A DNA stretch of 64,000 nucleotides, from contig NZ_JAQQFR010000001.1 in NCBI RefSeq assembly GCF_046025915.1, positions 62,001-126,000 of the forward strand. Reading direction: 5' to 3'. The notes under the pieces are model-generated. The model saw only the letters and a list, made by a program, of their open reading frames with translations, was not told the origin of the DNA and did no database searches. A program made the translations under genes and the position numbers. The DNA is from Herbaspirillum rhizosphaerae_A (GTDB taxonomy: Bacteria; Pseudomonadota; Gammaproteobacteria; Burkholderiales; Burkholderiaceae_D). Numbering within the stretch: position 1 is the first letter of the stretch; the number at the start of each line of letters is the position of its first letter. Shown here in pieces: positions 42,581 to 57,900 of this stretch.

Positions 42581-42883
42581 GCCGTCCATCTGCGCAGCAC
42601 CGGTAATCATGTTCTTCACATAGTCGGCGTGGCCTGGGCAGTCAACGTGGGCGTAGTGACGGTTGGCTGTTTCGTATTCGACGTGGGCTGTGTTGATGGT
42701 GATGCCGCGTGCCTTTTCTTCTGGCGCCGCATCAATTTGATCGTAGGCCTTCGCTTCGCCGCCGAATTTCTTCGACAACACAGTTGCGATTGCTGCTGTC
42801 AGCGTGGTCTTGCCGTGGTCAACGTGACCAATCGTACCAACGTTCACGTGCGGCTTGGTCCGCTCGAATTTACCTTTTGCCAT
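41687..42883 (-). CDS. tuf: Elongation factor Tu, copy 1
   Basis: GTPase that brings aminoacyl-tRNA to the ribosome. The P-loop is GHVDHGKT (19-26), G3 is DCPGHADYVKNM and G4 is NKAD. Domains 2 and 3 follow and the length is 398 residues. It is the last gene of the str operon, after fusA, and precedes rpsJ. A second identical copy is at the right end of the window. Confidence 0.99.
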   Translation of the reverse strand: MAKGKFERTKPHVNVGTIGHVDHGKTTLTAAIATVLSKKFGGEAKAYDQIDAAPEEKARGITINTAHVEYETANRHYAHVDCPGHADYVKNMITGAAQMDGAILVCSAADGPMPQTREHILLSRQVGVPYIIVFLNKADMVDDEELLELVEMEVRELLTKYEFPGDDLPIIKGSAKLALEGDTGPLGEQAIMALAEALDTYIPTPERAVDGAFLLPVEDVFSISGRGTVVTGRVERGIVKVGEALQIVGIRDTQDTVCTGVEMFRKLLDQGQAGDNVGVLLRGTKREDVERGQVLAKPNSIKPHKHFTGEIYVLSKDEGGRHTPFFNNYRPQFYFRTTDVTGSIELPKDKEMVMPGDNVSITVMLINPIAMEEGLRFAIREGGRTVGAGVVAKILPDA

Positions 42884-42918
42884 TTTGCATTTCCTTCAAA
42901 AAGAACGATTTTCTTAAC

Positions 42919-42956
42919 AATTAAAAGCTCACTTCCTGCCAACGCAGGGAGTGAGC
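42919..42956 (-). terminator. Terminator-like hairpin between fusA and tuf
   Basis: A 13-bp stem (GCTCACTTCCTGC / GCAGGGAGTGAGC, one wobble) with loop CAAC is followed on the minus strand by TTTTAATT. It lies 10 bases after the fusA stop. Since tuf is needed in excess over fusA, a separate tuf promoter or RNA processing here is plausible. Confidence 0.75.
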
Positions 42957-42966
42957 AAAACTTAAC

Positions 42967-45072
<2,106 letters not shown>

Positions 45073-45102
45073 GATTTATTCCTAAGTCTTTAATGCGCGA
45101 AA

Positions 45103-45134
45103 CCGAGCGCCATTTTTGTAAAATAGTCGCTCGG
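45103..45134 (-). other. Hairpin between rpsG and fusA
   Basis: CCGAGCG pairs with CGCTCGG around an 18-base AT-rich loop in the 128-base gap upstream of fusA. It has no proper U-run. In Escherichia coli the S7 regulatory site is between rpsL and rpsG, not here, so no function is assigned. Confidence 0.4.
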
Positions 45135-45200
45135 CTCGAACAAATTTTAGATACAAACGGAGCCATTTCAAAAACATCTGAAAAGCTCCGCCCTGTCTTG

Positions 45201-45671
45201 TTAGAAGCGGAAGTGGGAGAACGCCTTGTTCGCTTCAGCCATACGGTGAACTTCGTCACGCTTCTTCATCGCACCGCCACGGCCTTCAGCCGCTTCGATC
45301 AACTCGCCACCCAGACGTTGCGGCATGGATTTTTCGCTACGCTTGTTTGCGGCTTCGCGCAACCAACGCATCGACAACGCCATACGACGGACTGGACGCA
45401 CTTCAACCGGAACCTGGTAGTTAGCGCCGCCGACACGACGGGACTTCACTTCGACCATCGGCTTGCAGTTGCTCAGCGCAGCGGCGAACACTTCCAGCGG
45501 GTCTTTACCGGTCTTGGTTTGAATGTGATCAAACGCACCGTAGATGATGTTTTCAGCGACCGACTTTTTGCCGGACAGCATCAACACGTTGACGAACTTA
45601 GCAACATCAACATTGCCGAACTTTGGATCAGGCAGGATATCCCGCTTGGGTACTTCACGACGACGTGGCAT
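45201..45671 (-). CDS. rpsG: 30S ribosomal protein S7
   Basis: Head-nucleating 16S rRNA binder. MPRRREVPKRDILPDPKFGNVDVAKFVN and GGANYQVPVEVRPVRRMALSMRW are diagnostic. It has 156 residues. It follows rpsL after 137 bases. Confidence 0.99.
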   Translation of the reverse strand: MPRRREVPKRDILPDPKFGNVDVAKFVNVLMLSGKKSVAENIIYGAFDHIQTKTGKDPLEVFAAALSNCKPMVEVKSRRVGGANYQVPVEVRPVRRMALSMRWLREAANKRSEKSMPQRLGGELIEAAEGRGGAMKKRDEVHRMAEANKAFSHFRF

Positions 45672-45808
45672 TTCAATTCCTTTCAGTCTTCAGTTGAGCG
45701 GGCAGAATAAATTCTCACCGCACTCGCGGACGGCCATCATAGCCACCCACTTACTCGGCCCATCACGGACCGACACATTTCACCCGGCTTGCGCCCGACG
45801 AAAACAAA

Positions 45809-46192
45809 TTACTTCTTAGCTGCCTTGGCGCGCTTGGCACCGTACTTCGAGCGAGCTTGCTTACGATCCTTGACGCCTTGGGTATCCAGAGCACCGCGAA
45901 CCATGTGGTAACGCACACCCGGCAAATCCTTCACACGGCCGCCGCGAATCAACACGACGCTATGCTCTTGCAGGTTGTGGCCTTCACCACCGATGTACGA
46001 AATCACTTCGAAACCGTTGGTCAAACGCACTTTTGCAACCTTACGCAAAGCGGAGTTTGGCTTTTTAGGAGTCGTTGTGTAAACGCGGGTACATACGCCA
46101 CGTTTTTGCGGGCTGTTTTCCAGCGCCGGCGATTTGCTCTTCACGATCGCGGAGACGCGTGGATTGCGAATCAATTGATTGATGGTTGGCAT
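45809..46192 (-). CDS. rpsL: 30S ribosomal protein S12
   Basis: Decoding-centre protein. VYTTTPKKPNSALRK and GGRVKDLPGVRYH carry the lysines altered in streptomycin resistance, and both are wild type here. The N-terminus MPTINQLIRNPR and basic C-terminus are usual. It has 127 residues with a slightly longer KAAKK end. It is the first gene of the str operon. Confidence 0.99.
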   Translation of the reverse strand: MPTINQLIRNPRVSAIVKSKSPALENSPQKRGVCTRVYTTTPKKPNSALRKVAKVRLTNGFEVISYIGGEGHNLQEHSVVLIRGGRVKDLPGVRYHMVRGALDTQGVKDRKQARSKYGAKRAKAAKK

Positions 46193-46533
46193 CGTTTTAA
46201 TCCAACAAAATTACGACGTTAATAACATTAATCCCAGAAACGGTTGCCTGGAATTAAACAAGAAACTTGCACGAAAGAAACCTGTGCACACCGACTTTAG
46301 AGAAAACGAGAGAAGCGCCGAGGAAAACCGGAAGCAGACCAAAGAACGCTTAAGCTCAGGAGAGCCTAAATTCGAGAACTCGCGAGTATATGCCTGAAAA
46401 GTCAAGGGGTCAAGGGCCGTTTCCAGCACCTCGACCCCATTGGCAAATTTACGACGCTCTTCTTACCCTGCCAAAAGCCGCTTTCTGATTGGCTTTCAGC
46501 AAGAATATTCAGAAATACCTGTCGCTACGACCT
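46193..46533. other. 341-bp region between the haem cluster and rpsL
   Basis: No gene seen. On the minus strand it holds, in order, a weak terminator-like pairing after the haem-protein gene (AAAGCC / GGCTTT at 46474-46496, then TTTTGG), the str promoter, and a transcribed leader of about 185 bases. The leader shows no obvious strong hairpin. Confidence 0.6.
46385..46413 (-). promoter_or_regulatory. rpsLp: Candidate promoter of the str operon
   Basis: TTGACC (-35) and TATACT (-10) with the ideal 17-base spacer. A second TTGACT lies between them and is not at promoter spacing. Its position 190-220 bases before rpsL fits a str operon promoter. Confidence 0.75.
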
Positions 46534-47673
46534 TCAAACACGTGCCAGACTGGCAACAATGCTGCGCCAGAGGGCCGACTCTTCTTTATTGCGATCGCGC
46601 CGCGAAAAGAAGTTGACCACTTGCTCTCCGTTGGCGTCGTAAAACTCCACCGAAGTTATCATACCGTCCTTGGCTGGCCGCTTGACCACCCAGCCGTGAT
46701 CGATGCCTGCCTGACGCAGGTGCAGGTTGAAATCAGGATCCAGCACATTGAACCACTCGTCGGTCGCCTTCACCTTCTTGACCGTACCGCTAAAAATCTG
46801 CGTCATGCCCAGATTGCTCACAAACACCATGATCGGCTGAGCCTGGTTTGAGGCACTGTTGAGCAAGGTCTGCACGGATTGCGCATTGATGCGATAAGCG
46901 GCATCTCTACCGATCAGGTCCAGCGCTTGCTCGCGAGTAATGCCCAAGTCCTTCAGCAGACGCGGAAACTCGTGCACATCCGTCAACTCATCCCACGAGG
47001 CGCGCAACTCTTTGACATCGACTTCCCCGTTGGGTTTCTTGATGACTTTAGTCGGCGCGCGATCCACCTTCAAGCCAGCAAATTGATCGGCCGCCTTGAA
47101 ATCAGCAATCAACTTGTCGAATACGGCGACGCCAGCCTCATTGTCCAGATAGATCTTGTTCACGGCATTGCCGTGCACGTCAAAGAACTGCAGGCTGCGG
47201 CTGATCTTGCCTTCACGTCCCGGCTGTACTACTGCGAAGGCTGAGCGCCAGTTGTCGGTACCAAAGCGCAGATCGATCGGGCCACCGGCAAAGCCCGTTC
47301 CCGGGATAACACGGCCTTCGTCGTTCAGTTTGGCTTTGGTGACAGTGCCCACACGCTCAAGCACTGCGTTGTCGTTGCGGGTAATCGACTTGATCTGGCC
47401 CAGCTCATACAATCGGTCGTACACCGCCTTGTATGTTTTGCCACCGTCCTGCAGACGTGTCACGCCCTTGCCGACATTGGTCGCCACCAGCTCAGCCTCG
47501 GACACGCCCAGCTTCTGCGCGGCGTCGCGCGGGTGAGTCTTTGGTTCCGCTATACGCAGCGCCGACCAGCGATCCGCCAGGTCGCTATTCTGCGGCGCCG
47601 ATGTCGTCGTGCAAGCGGCGATGCTGATCATCCCGGCCGCCCACAACAATGCGCTCAGTTTCTTATATTTCAT
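46534..47673 (-). CDS. HmuS/ChuS-family haem protein with lipoprotein signal
   Basis: Homologue of ChuS/HmuS, the haem-degrading or haem-trafficking proteins. The fold is a tandem repeat: RNDNAVLERVGTV with DLRFGTDNWRSAF in the first half and ITREQALDLIGRDAAYRI with MVFVSNLGMTQIFSGTVKKV in the second. The ChuS haem-ligand His is kept in LTDVHEF (H234). Family members are cytoplasmic, yet this protein starts with KYKKLSALLWAAGMISIAAC, a lipoprotein signal with the lipid-anchor Cys at residue 21. AGAGG stands before the ATG and no alternative in-frame ATG removes the signal before residue 280. It begins 45 bases after the receptor gene. Confidence 0.85.
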   Translation of the reverse strand: MKYKKLSALLWAAGMISIAACTTTSAPQNSDLADRWSALRIAEPKTHPRDAAQKLGVSEAELVATNVGKGVTRLQDGGKTYKAVYDRLYELGQIKSITRNDNAVLERVGTVTKAKLNDEGRVIPGTGFAGGPIDLRFGTDNWRSAFAVVQPGREGKISRSLQFFDVHGNAVNKIYLDNEAGVAVFDKLIADFKAADQFAGLKVDRAPTKVIKKPNGEVDVKELRASWDELTDVHEFPRLLKDLGITREQALDLIGRDAAYRINAQSVQTLLNSASNQAQPIMVFVSNLGMTQIFSGTVKKVKATDEWFNVLDPDFNLHLRQAGIDHGWVVKRPAKDGMITSVEFYDANGEQVVNFFSRRDRNKEESALWRSIVASLARV

Positions 47674-47718
47674 TCCATGCCTCTTTTCGGTTAAGTGCCT
47701 TGCGGCGTTCTGCGGATG

Positions 47719-49995
47719 TCAGTACTCATACTTCATGCTGACGTTGAAGCTGCGGCCAGGTTCGGTGTACGCATCCTTGTTGGTTGCGCTGTCGGCCAGA
47801 GACAGACCACGGATATCGGTCCAGCTCCAATATTTGCGATCGAACAAATTGCGGATGCCTGCGTTGAACGAAAGATTCTTGTTGAATCGATACCCGCTGC
47901 GCAGATCCACGACGAAGAACGACGGCGACACAAAGTTGGTCTTGGTGGCGATGTCATCCTTCTTTTTTGCTGCGTTGTAGATCATGTCGCTTTGTACGAA
48001 CCAGACCTGGTTCGGCTCGTAGCGCACGCCTGTGACGATCGACAATGGCGCGACCGACTCCAGCCCGGTCTTGACTCCAGCGTTGCTGGTTGTCGTGCCC
48101 TTGGTATAGGCGAAGCCGGTCTTGAGAGACAAACCGTTTTCCATACGCCAGTCGAGACGTCCTTCAACGCCGTGGATCGAGGCTTTTGCGGCGTTCACAT
48201 ATTGATAAATGGTCGGGTTCAATACCGTACCGCCGCCGGAAATGGTGAGTGAGTCAATGAAGTTGCGATATTCACCGGTATAAGCCGCAGCGCTATAGTT
48301 GAACATGCCTGCCGACGTCGGCAACTTGCCGCGGAAACCGATTTCATAAGAGTTGCTGGTTTCCGGCTTCAGGTTCGGATTGGCAATCTGCGAATAGCCT
48401 TGGCTGGCGTTGTTGAAGTAGGAGTTCACCTCTTGCGGCGACGGTGCGCGGAAGCCACGGGCGTACTGCACGTAGGGTGCGAACGCGGGCGCCACTTCGT
48501 AGACGAACGCCAGACGCGGCGACCAGGCGCTGTCCTTGCTGGTCGATGCCGGTTGATTGTTGGCAATCGCTTGCGCGTCGTACTTGGCGCTCGCCTGCGG
48601 CTTCAGCTTATAGCTGTCATAACGCAGGCCGGGCACCACGCTGACAGGGCCTACGCGCATGTCGTACTGGTAGTACGCGCCCAATACGCTGTATTCCGTC
48701 TTGGGGAAATATTCGCAATATTGTGTCCCGGTACATGTTGTCCAACCGGTGCCGTTCGCATTCATTTTCATCGTCGCCGTGCTGGCGTCGACGCCGTATG
48801 TCATCTTGTGCTTGATGGCGCCCGTGACGAACGAACTCTCTCCCAGCACGCCACCACCGAAGATATCGTCCTGATACGAGATGTCGCGGAATCGAGGACG
48901 TACTGTCGCGCCGACGGTCGTACCACTTTCATAAGAATATTGCTGCGTCTTGGAATCGCGGTAGTACACATTGGCGCGCAATTTCTGGATCAGCCTGTTG
49001 TCGGCATCGTCGTGCTCGAAGATCGCCTGCAGCTTGTTGCTCTTCACGTTGCTATTGCTTTGGTAGCCGCTGATCACTGTGGTAATCGCCGACAGGCTGT
49101 CGCCGCGCAGGCGGTTGTCCACTGTTTCAAAACTAAGTTTGACGACGTTGCGCGGATCGATCTTGAAAACCACTTTACCCAGTGCTGAGCGGTTGTTGTA
49201 AGTCAGCGAATCAGCCTTGGTGCGCGTTGCCCCGGCACCACCAACGCTACCGTTGGTTTCGGTCTCGTTGCCGTGGCGTGCGTTCAAGACCAGCATGCCT
49301 TGAACGACGTCGTTGCCGAATGCCATGGTGCCCGTTGTGCCATAGCTGCTGTCGCTGGAATCATAGGAAGGTCGCACGGCGAAATAGCTGCTCTTGCCGA
49401 ATACGTTCAGCAAATCCTGCGGATCCTTGGTGACGAAGTTGACTACACCGGTCAAACCATCGCTACCGTACATTGACGAGGCAGGCCCGCGCAGGATTTC
49501 AATACGTTGATACAGATCAGTATCCGTGTAGGCGCCTCGGCCGGCGAACAGCGTGCCTTGGCTGAACGAACGTGGCAGCGCAACGCCGTCCTCCAGCAGC
49601 ATGACCCGATTACCGTCCAGACCGCGGATGCTGATGCCTTCATTACCGCCGCGCCCCATCGTCGCCGACGCACCGGTAACACCGCCCACGCGATAGACCG
49701 AGCGGCGCACTTCTACGCCCGGCTCATAGCGCAGCGCATCCTTGATGTCCTTGGCGTTTTGCTGCTCGATTTCCTCGGAAGTGATGACCGATACGGTAGC
49801 AGCCACACGATTAAGATCGGTGCCGACGCCACGGGTCGACGTGACGGTGATTTCTTCAAGCGGACGGCTCTGCGCCAGCAATTGCGGCGTGGATTGTTGT
49901 GCTTGTTGCGCCATGACCGGCGCCATCGACCATTGTTGCAAGACGACAGCTGTCGCCAATGCAAGCTTCTTTTTGCATAGAGCCATGAGACCCAT
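47719..49995 (-). CDS. TonB-dependent haem/haemoglobin-type outer-membrane receptor
   Basis: Outer-membrane receptor of 758 residues. It has a signal peptide (cleavage near residue 29), a TonB-box-like EEITVTST (48-55), a plug domain (about 60-190) with GGNEGISIRGLDGNRVMLLEDG, then the barrel, ending in an aromatic strand SFNVSMKYEY. The FRAP (515-518) and NPNL (539-542) boxes mark haem-type receptors. However, the segment between them has no His, unlike classical HmuR/HemR. C421 and C427 could form a loop disulfide. The start could also be the Met at residue 4. A Fur-like site lies about 200 bases upstream. Confidence 0.9.
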   Translation of the reverse strand: MGLMALCKKKLALATAVVLQQWSMAPVMAQQAQQSTPQLLAQSRPLEEITVTSTRGVGTDLNRVAATVSVITSEEIEQQNAKDIKDALRYEPGVEVRRSVYRVGGVTGASATMGRGGNEGISIRGLDGNRVMLLEDGVALPRSFSQGTLFAGRGAYTDTDLYQRIEILRGPASSMYGSDGLTGVVNFVTKDPQDLLNVFGKSSYFAVRPSYDSSDSSYGTTGTMAFGNDVVQGMLVLNARHGNETETNGSVGGAGATRTKADSLTYNNRSALGKVVFKIDPRNVVKLSFETVDNRLRGDSLSAITTVISGYQSNSNVKSNKLQAIFEHDDADNRLIQKLRANVYYRDSKTQQYSYESGTTVGATVRPRFRDISYQDDIFGGGVLGESSFVTGAIKHKMTYGVDASTATMKMNANGTGWTTCTGTQYCEYFPKTEYSVLGAYYQYDMRVGPVSVVPGLRYDSYKLKPQASAKYDAQAIANNQPASTSKDSAWSPRLAFVYEVAPAFAPYVQYARGFRAPSPQEVNSYFNNASQGYSQIANPNLKPETSNSYEIGFRGKLPTSAGMFNYSAAAYTGEYRNFIDSLTISGGGTVLNPTIYQYVNAAKASIHGVEGRLDWRMENGLSLKTGFAYTKGTTTSNAGVKTGLESVAPLSIVTGVRYEPNQVWFVQSDMIYNAAKKKDDIATKTNFVSPSFFVVDLRSGYRFNKNLSFNAGIRNLFDRKYWSWTDIRGLSLADSATNKDAYTEPGRSFNVSMKYEY

Positions 49996-50195
49996 TCCCC
50001 TGTGTGGATTCGGTCACTGGCGATGTTCTATGCTGGCTACCTGATTGTGTTTGACGAGAGTATCGATCGCTTCGTGGCGTCTGCCGGCAAGTTGCGCCGG
50101 AGACTTTAAGGTGATCGGAATAATGCGCGGGACGTCGAATCCAGAAAGATTTGGGGCCGCTGCTTATTGAACGATGCTTGAAGCGAAACGATTTT

Positions 50196-50214
50196 AATAA
50201 GAATAATTCTTATT
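50196..50214. promoter_or_regulatory. Fur-box-like palindrome upstream of the haem receptor gene
   Basis: AATAAGAATAATTCTTATT is a perfect 19-bp inverted repeat around one central base and resembles the Fur consensus. On the minus strand it overlaps a possible promoter (TTGAAT, then AAAATC or TAAAAT at 15-16 bases). Iron-repressed expression of the two haem genes follows as an inference. Confidence 0.8.
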
Positions 50215-50333
50215 CAATGATTGTAGGAGAAATCTTACAGATACTCAATATGATTCTCGCAATATTGCTCATGGCCTCATGCATATAGGAGAAAACATAT
50301 GGACGCAGGCGCGGGCCATTCATTTTTCTCCAT

Positions 50334-50367
50334 AAAAAAACGGCGCCAGAATTTCTTCTGACGCCGT
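50334..50367 (-). terminator. Terminator of the rpoBC operon
   Basis: A 12-bp stem with one mismatch (ACGGCGCCAGAA / TTCTGACGCCGT, loop TTTC) is followed on the minus strand by seven T. It sits about 50 bases past the rpoC stop and separates it from the haem genes. Confidence 0.92.
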
Positions 50368-50419
50368 TGTTCTTCACTGCTGTAGCAGCCGATGAAGGCT
50401 GCCGTGTGCTGCTATGCCA

Positions 50420-54658
<4,239 letters not shown>

Positions 54659-54860
54659 GTATCACTCCAGGTTGGCGTGAGAACGCTAGGTAATGCTATG
54701 TATATCGAGACGGCCGCACCACAATCTGCGCACACCCTGTTCGCACCTGCGGGAGAGCCGTGGCTTGCGCCGGGTTCCGCATGTACCGGGACAGACTTGG
54801 TCGTCCTTGACTGCTTACAATTGCTTGTAGCTGCTTGCTGAACTGCTTACTTTACTACGT

Positions 54861-54928
54861 TGCCGCCTTTGTTTCAGGCGGCAGGATCAGACGGTGAAAC
54901 AGGGCAAGACGGCCACGCCGCCTTGCCC
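54861..54928 (-). other. Tandem hairpins between rpoB and rpoC
   Basis: The first, next to the rpoB stop, is GGGCAAGACGGC / GCCGCCTTGCCC with loop CAC. The second is TGCCGCC / GGCGGCA. Neither has a U-run (TGTTTC follows the first), so they look like RNA-stability or processing elements within the operon rather than terminators. Confidence 0.5.
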
Positions 54929-54937
54929 TTGAGGACA

Positions 54938-57900
54938 TCAGTCGCGTTCGAGATCGATGTCGATACCGAGCGAACGGATTTCCTTGACCAGCACGTTGAA
55001 GGACTCCGGCATGCCGGCGTCAATCACGTGATCGCCCTTAACCAGGTTTTCATAAACCTTGGTACGGCCGTTCACGTCATCGGACTTCACGGTCAGCATT
55101 TCCTGCAGCACATACGATGCGCCGTAGGCTTCCAGTGCCCAGACTTCCATTTCACCGAAGCGTTGACCGCCGAACTGTGCCTTACCGCCCAGAGGCTGCT
55201 GAGTAACCAGCGAGTAAGGACCGGTCGAACGTGCATGCATCTTGTCATCAACCAAGTGATGCAGCTTCAGGTAGTGCATGTAGCCGACTGTCACGGTGCG
55301 CTCGAAAGCTTCGCCGGTACGACCGTCATACATGGTGACCTGATTCTTCGACGGAGTCATGCCCAGTTGCTTGGCGATGTGATCCGGGTAGGCCAGATCC
55401 AGCATGCGGCGTGTTTCGTCTTCGTGCGCACCGTCAAACACCGGTGTAGCGAACGGAACACCCTTCTTCAGGTTGGCTGCCAGTTCCAGGATCTCGTGAT
55501 CGGTGAACTCGTCGAGCGCTTCCTTCTTGCCCGATTCGTTGTAGATCGTGGTCAGGAACTTGCGCAGTTCAGCGATCTGCACCTGTGCGTTCAGCATTTC
55601 GCCGATACGCAGGCCCAGACCCTTGGCTGCCCAGCCCAGATGGACTTCCAACACCTGACCGACGTTCATACGCGACGGCACGCCCAGCGGGTTCAGCACG
55701 ATGTCTGCTGGAGTACCGTCGGCCATGTGTGGCATATCTTCGATCGGCAGAATGCGCGAAACCACACCCTTGTTACCGTGACGACCCGCCATCTTGTCGC
55801 CTGGTTGCAGACGACGCTTCACGGCCAGGTAAACCTTAACCATCTTTTGCACGCCTGGCGGCAGTTCGTCGCCTTGTGTCAGCTTCTTGCGCTTTTCTTC
55901 AAACGCCAGATCGAACTGGTGACGCTTCTCGGCGATCGATTCCTTGATCGCTTCCAGTGCCACAGCCATGTCGTCGTCAGCCGGACGGATGTCGAACCAG
56001 TGGTACTTATCCAGATCATCCAGATAAGCCTTGTCGAGCTTGGTGCCCTTGACCAGCTTCTTCGGACCGCCATTGGCGACCTTGCCGATCAACGTCTTTT
56101 CCAGACGTTGGAAGGCATCGCCTTCAACGATACGCAGCTGATCGTTCAGATCCAGGCGATAGCGCTTCAGTTCATCATCGATGATCTGTTGTGCGCGCTT
56201 GTCGCGTTGGATGCCTTCGCGGGTGAACACTTGCACGTCAATGACGGTACCGACCATGCCCGAAGGCACGCGCAGCGAGGTGTCTTTAACGTCCGAAGCT
56301 TTTTCGCCGAAGATCGCGCGCAGCAGCTTTTCTTCCGGTGTCAGCTGGGTTTCGCCCTTTGGCGTCACCTTACCGACCAGCGTATCGCCGGCTTCGACTT
56401 CAGCACCGATGTAGGTGATGCCGGACTCGTCCAGACGCGCCAGTTGGTTTTCAGCCAGGTTCGAAATATCGCGGGTGATTTCTTCCGCGCCGAGCTTGGT
56501 GTCACGCGCCACAACAGACAACTCTTCGATGTGAATCGAGGTGTAGCGGTCATCAGCCACAACTTTTTCGGAGATCAGGATCGAATCTTCGAAGTTGTAG
56601 CCGTTCCATGGCATAAACGCCACCAGCATGTTCTGACCCAGAGCCAGTTCGCCCAAGTCAGTGGATGCGCCGTCGGCGATCACGTCATGCTTGGCAACAC
56701 GGTCACCAACCTTGACGATAGGACGTTGGTTGATGTTGGTGTTCTGGTTCGAACGTGTGTACTTGATCAGGTTGTAGATGTCGACGCCGACTTCACCAGC
56801 TTGCGCTTCTTCATCGTTTACACGAATCACCACACGGCCTGCATCGACGTAATCGACGATACCGCCACGCAGCGCTTGCACGGTCGTACCGGAGTCAACG
56901 GCAACGGTACGCTCGATACCGGTACCGACCAGCGGTTTTTCCGGACGCAAGCAAGGCACAGCCTGACGCTGCATGTTGGCGCCCATCAATGCACGGTTCG
57001 CATCATCGTGTTCGAGGAACGGAATCAGCGACGCCGCCACCGAAACGACCTGGCCTGGGGCCACGTCCATGTACTGAACGCGCTCTGGCGAGACCAGAAT
57101 GGTTTCGCCGGCTTCACGTGCAGAGACCAGTTCATCGGACAGCTTCAGCGAAGCGTCGATGGTCGCATTCGCCTGAGCGATGATGTAGCGGCCTTCTTCG
57201 ATTGCCGACAGATAGTCGATCTGGTTGGTGACCTTGCTGCCTTCGACCTTGCGATATGGGGTTTCAAGGAAACCGTATTCGTTCAGACGGGCATACAGCG
57301 CCAGCGAGTTAATCAGACCGATGTTCGGGCCTTCAGGCGTTTCGATCGGGCACACGCGGCCGTAATGGGTCGGGTGCACGTCACGAACTTCAAAGCCGGC
57401 GCGTTCACGGGTCAGACCACCAGGTCCCAGAGCGGATACACGGCGTTTGTGCGTGATTTCCGACAGTGGGTTGGTTTGATCCATAAACTGCGACAACTGC
57501 GACGAACCGAAGAATTCGCGGATCGCGGCCGAGATCGGCTTGGAGTTGATCAGATCGTGCGGCATCAGGTTGTCCGCTTCGGCTTGACCGAGGCGTTCCT
57601 TGACGGCGCGCTCAACGCGAACCAGACCGGCACGGAATTGATTTTCCGCCAGTTCGCCGACGCAACGGACGCGACGATTACCCAAGTGATCGATGTCATC
57701 GACTTCGCCACGGCCATTGCGCAACTCAACCAGAATCTTGATCACAGCCAGGATGTCTTCGTTCGACAATGTCATGGCGCCAGTCAGTTCATCACGGCCG
57801 ATACGACGGTTGAACTTCATGCGGCCAACTGCCGACAGGTCGTAACGGTCTTCGCTGTAGAACAGGCCGTTGAACAGCGCTTCCACCGAATCTTCGGTTG

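Larger units (their letters stand above)
49996..50419. other. 424-bp region between the haem receptor gene and rpoC
   Basis: Holds, from right to left, the rpoC terminator, a Fur-like palindrome and about 200 bases of leader before the receptor. No ATG-initiated small reading frame exists on the minus strand of that leader, so the small hemP gene often found before such receptors is not present there. Confidence 0.6.

Noticed and set aside
49996..50195. A possible hemP gene before the haem receptor
   Set aside because: No ATG start occurs on the minus strand here and none of the HemP conserved segment was recognised.
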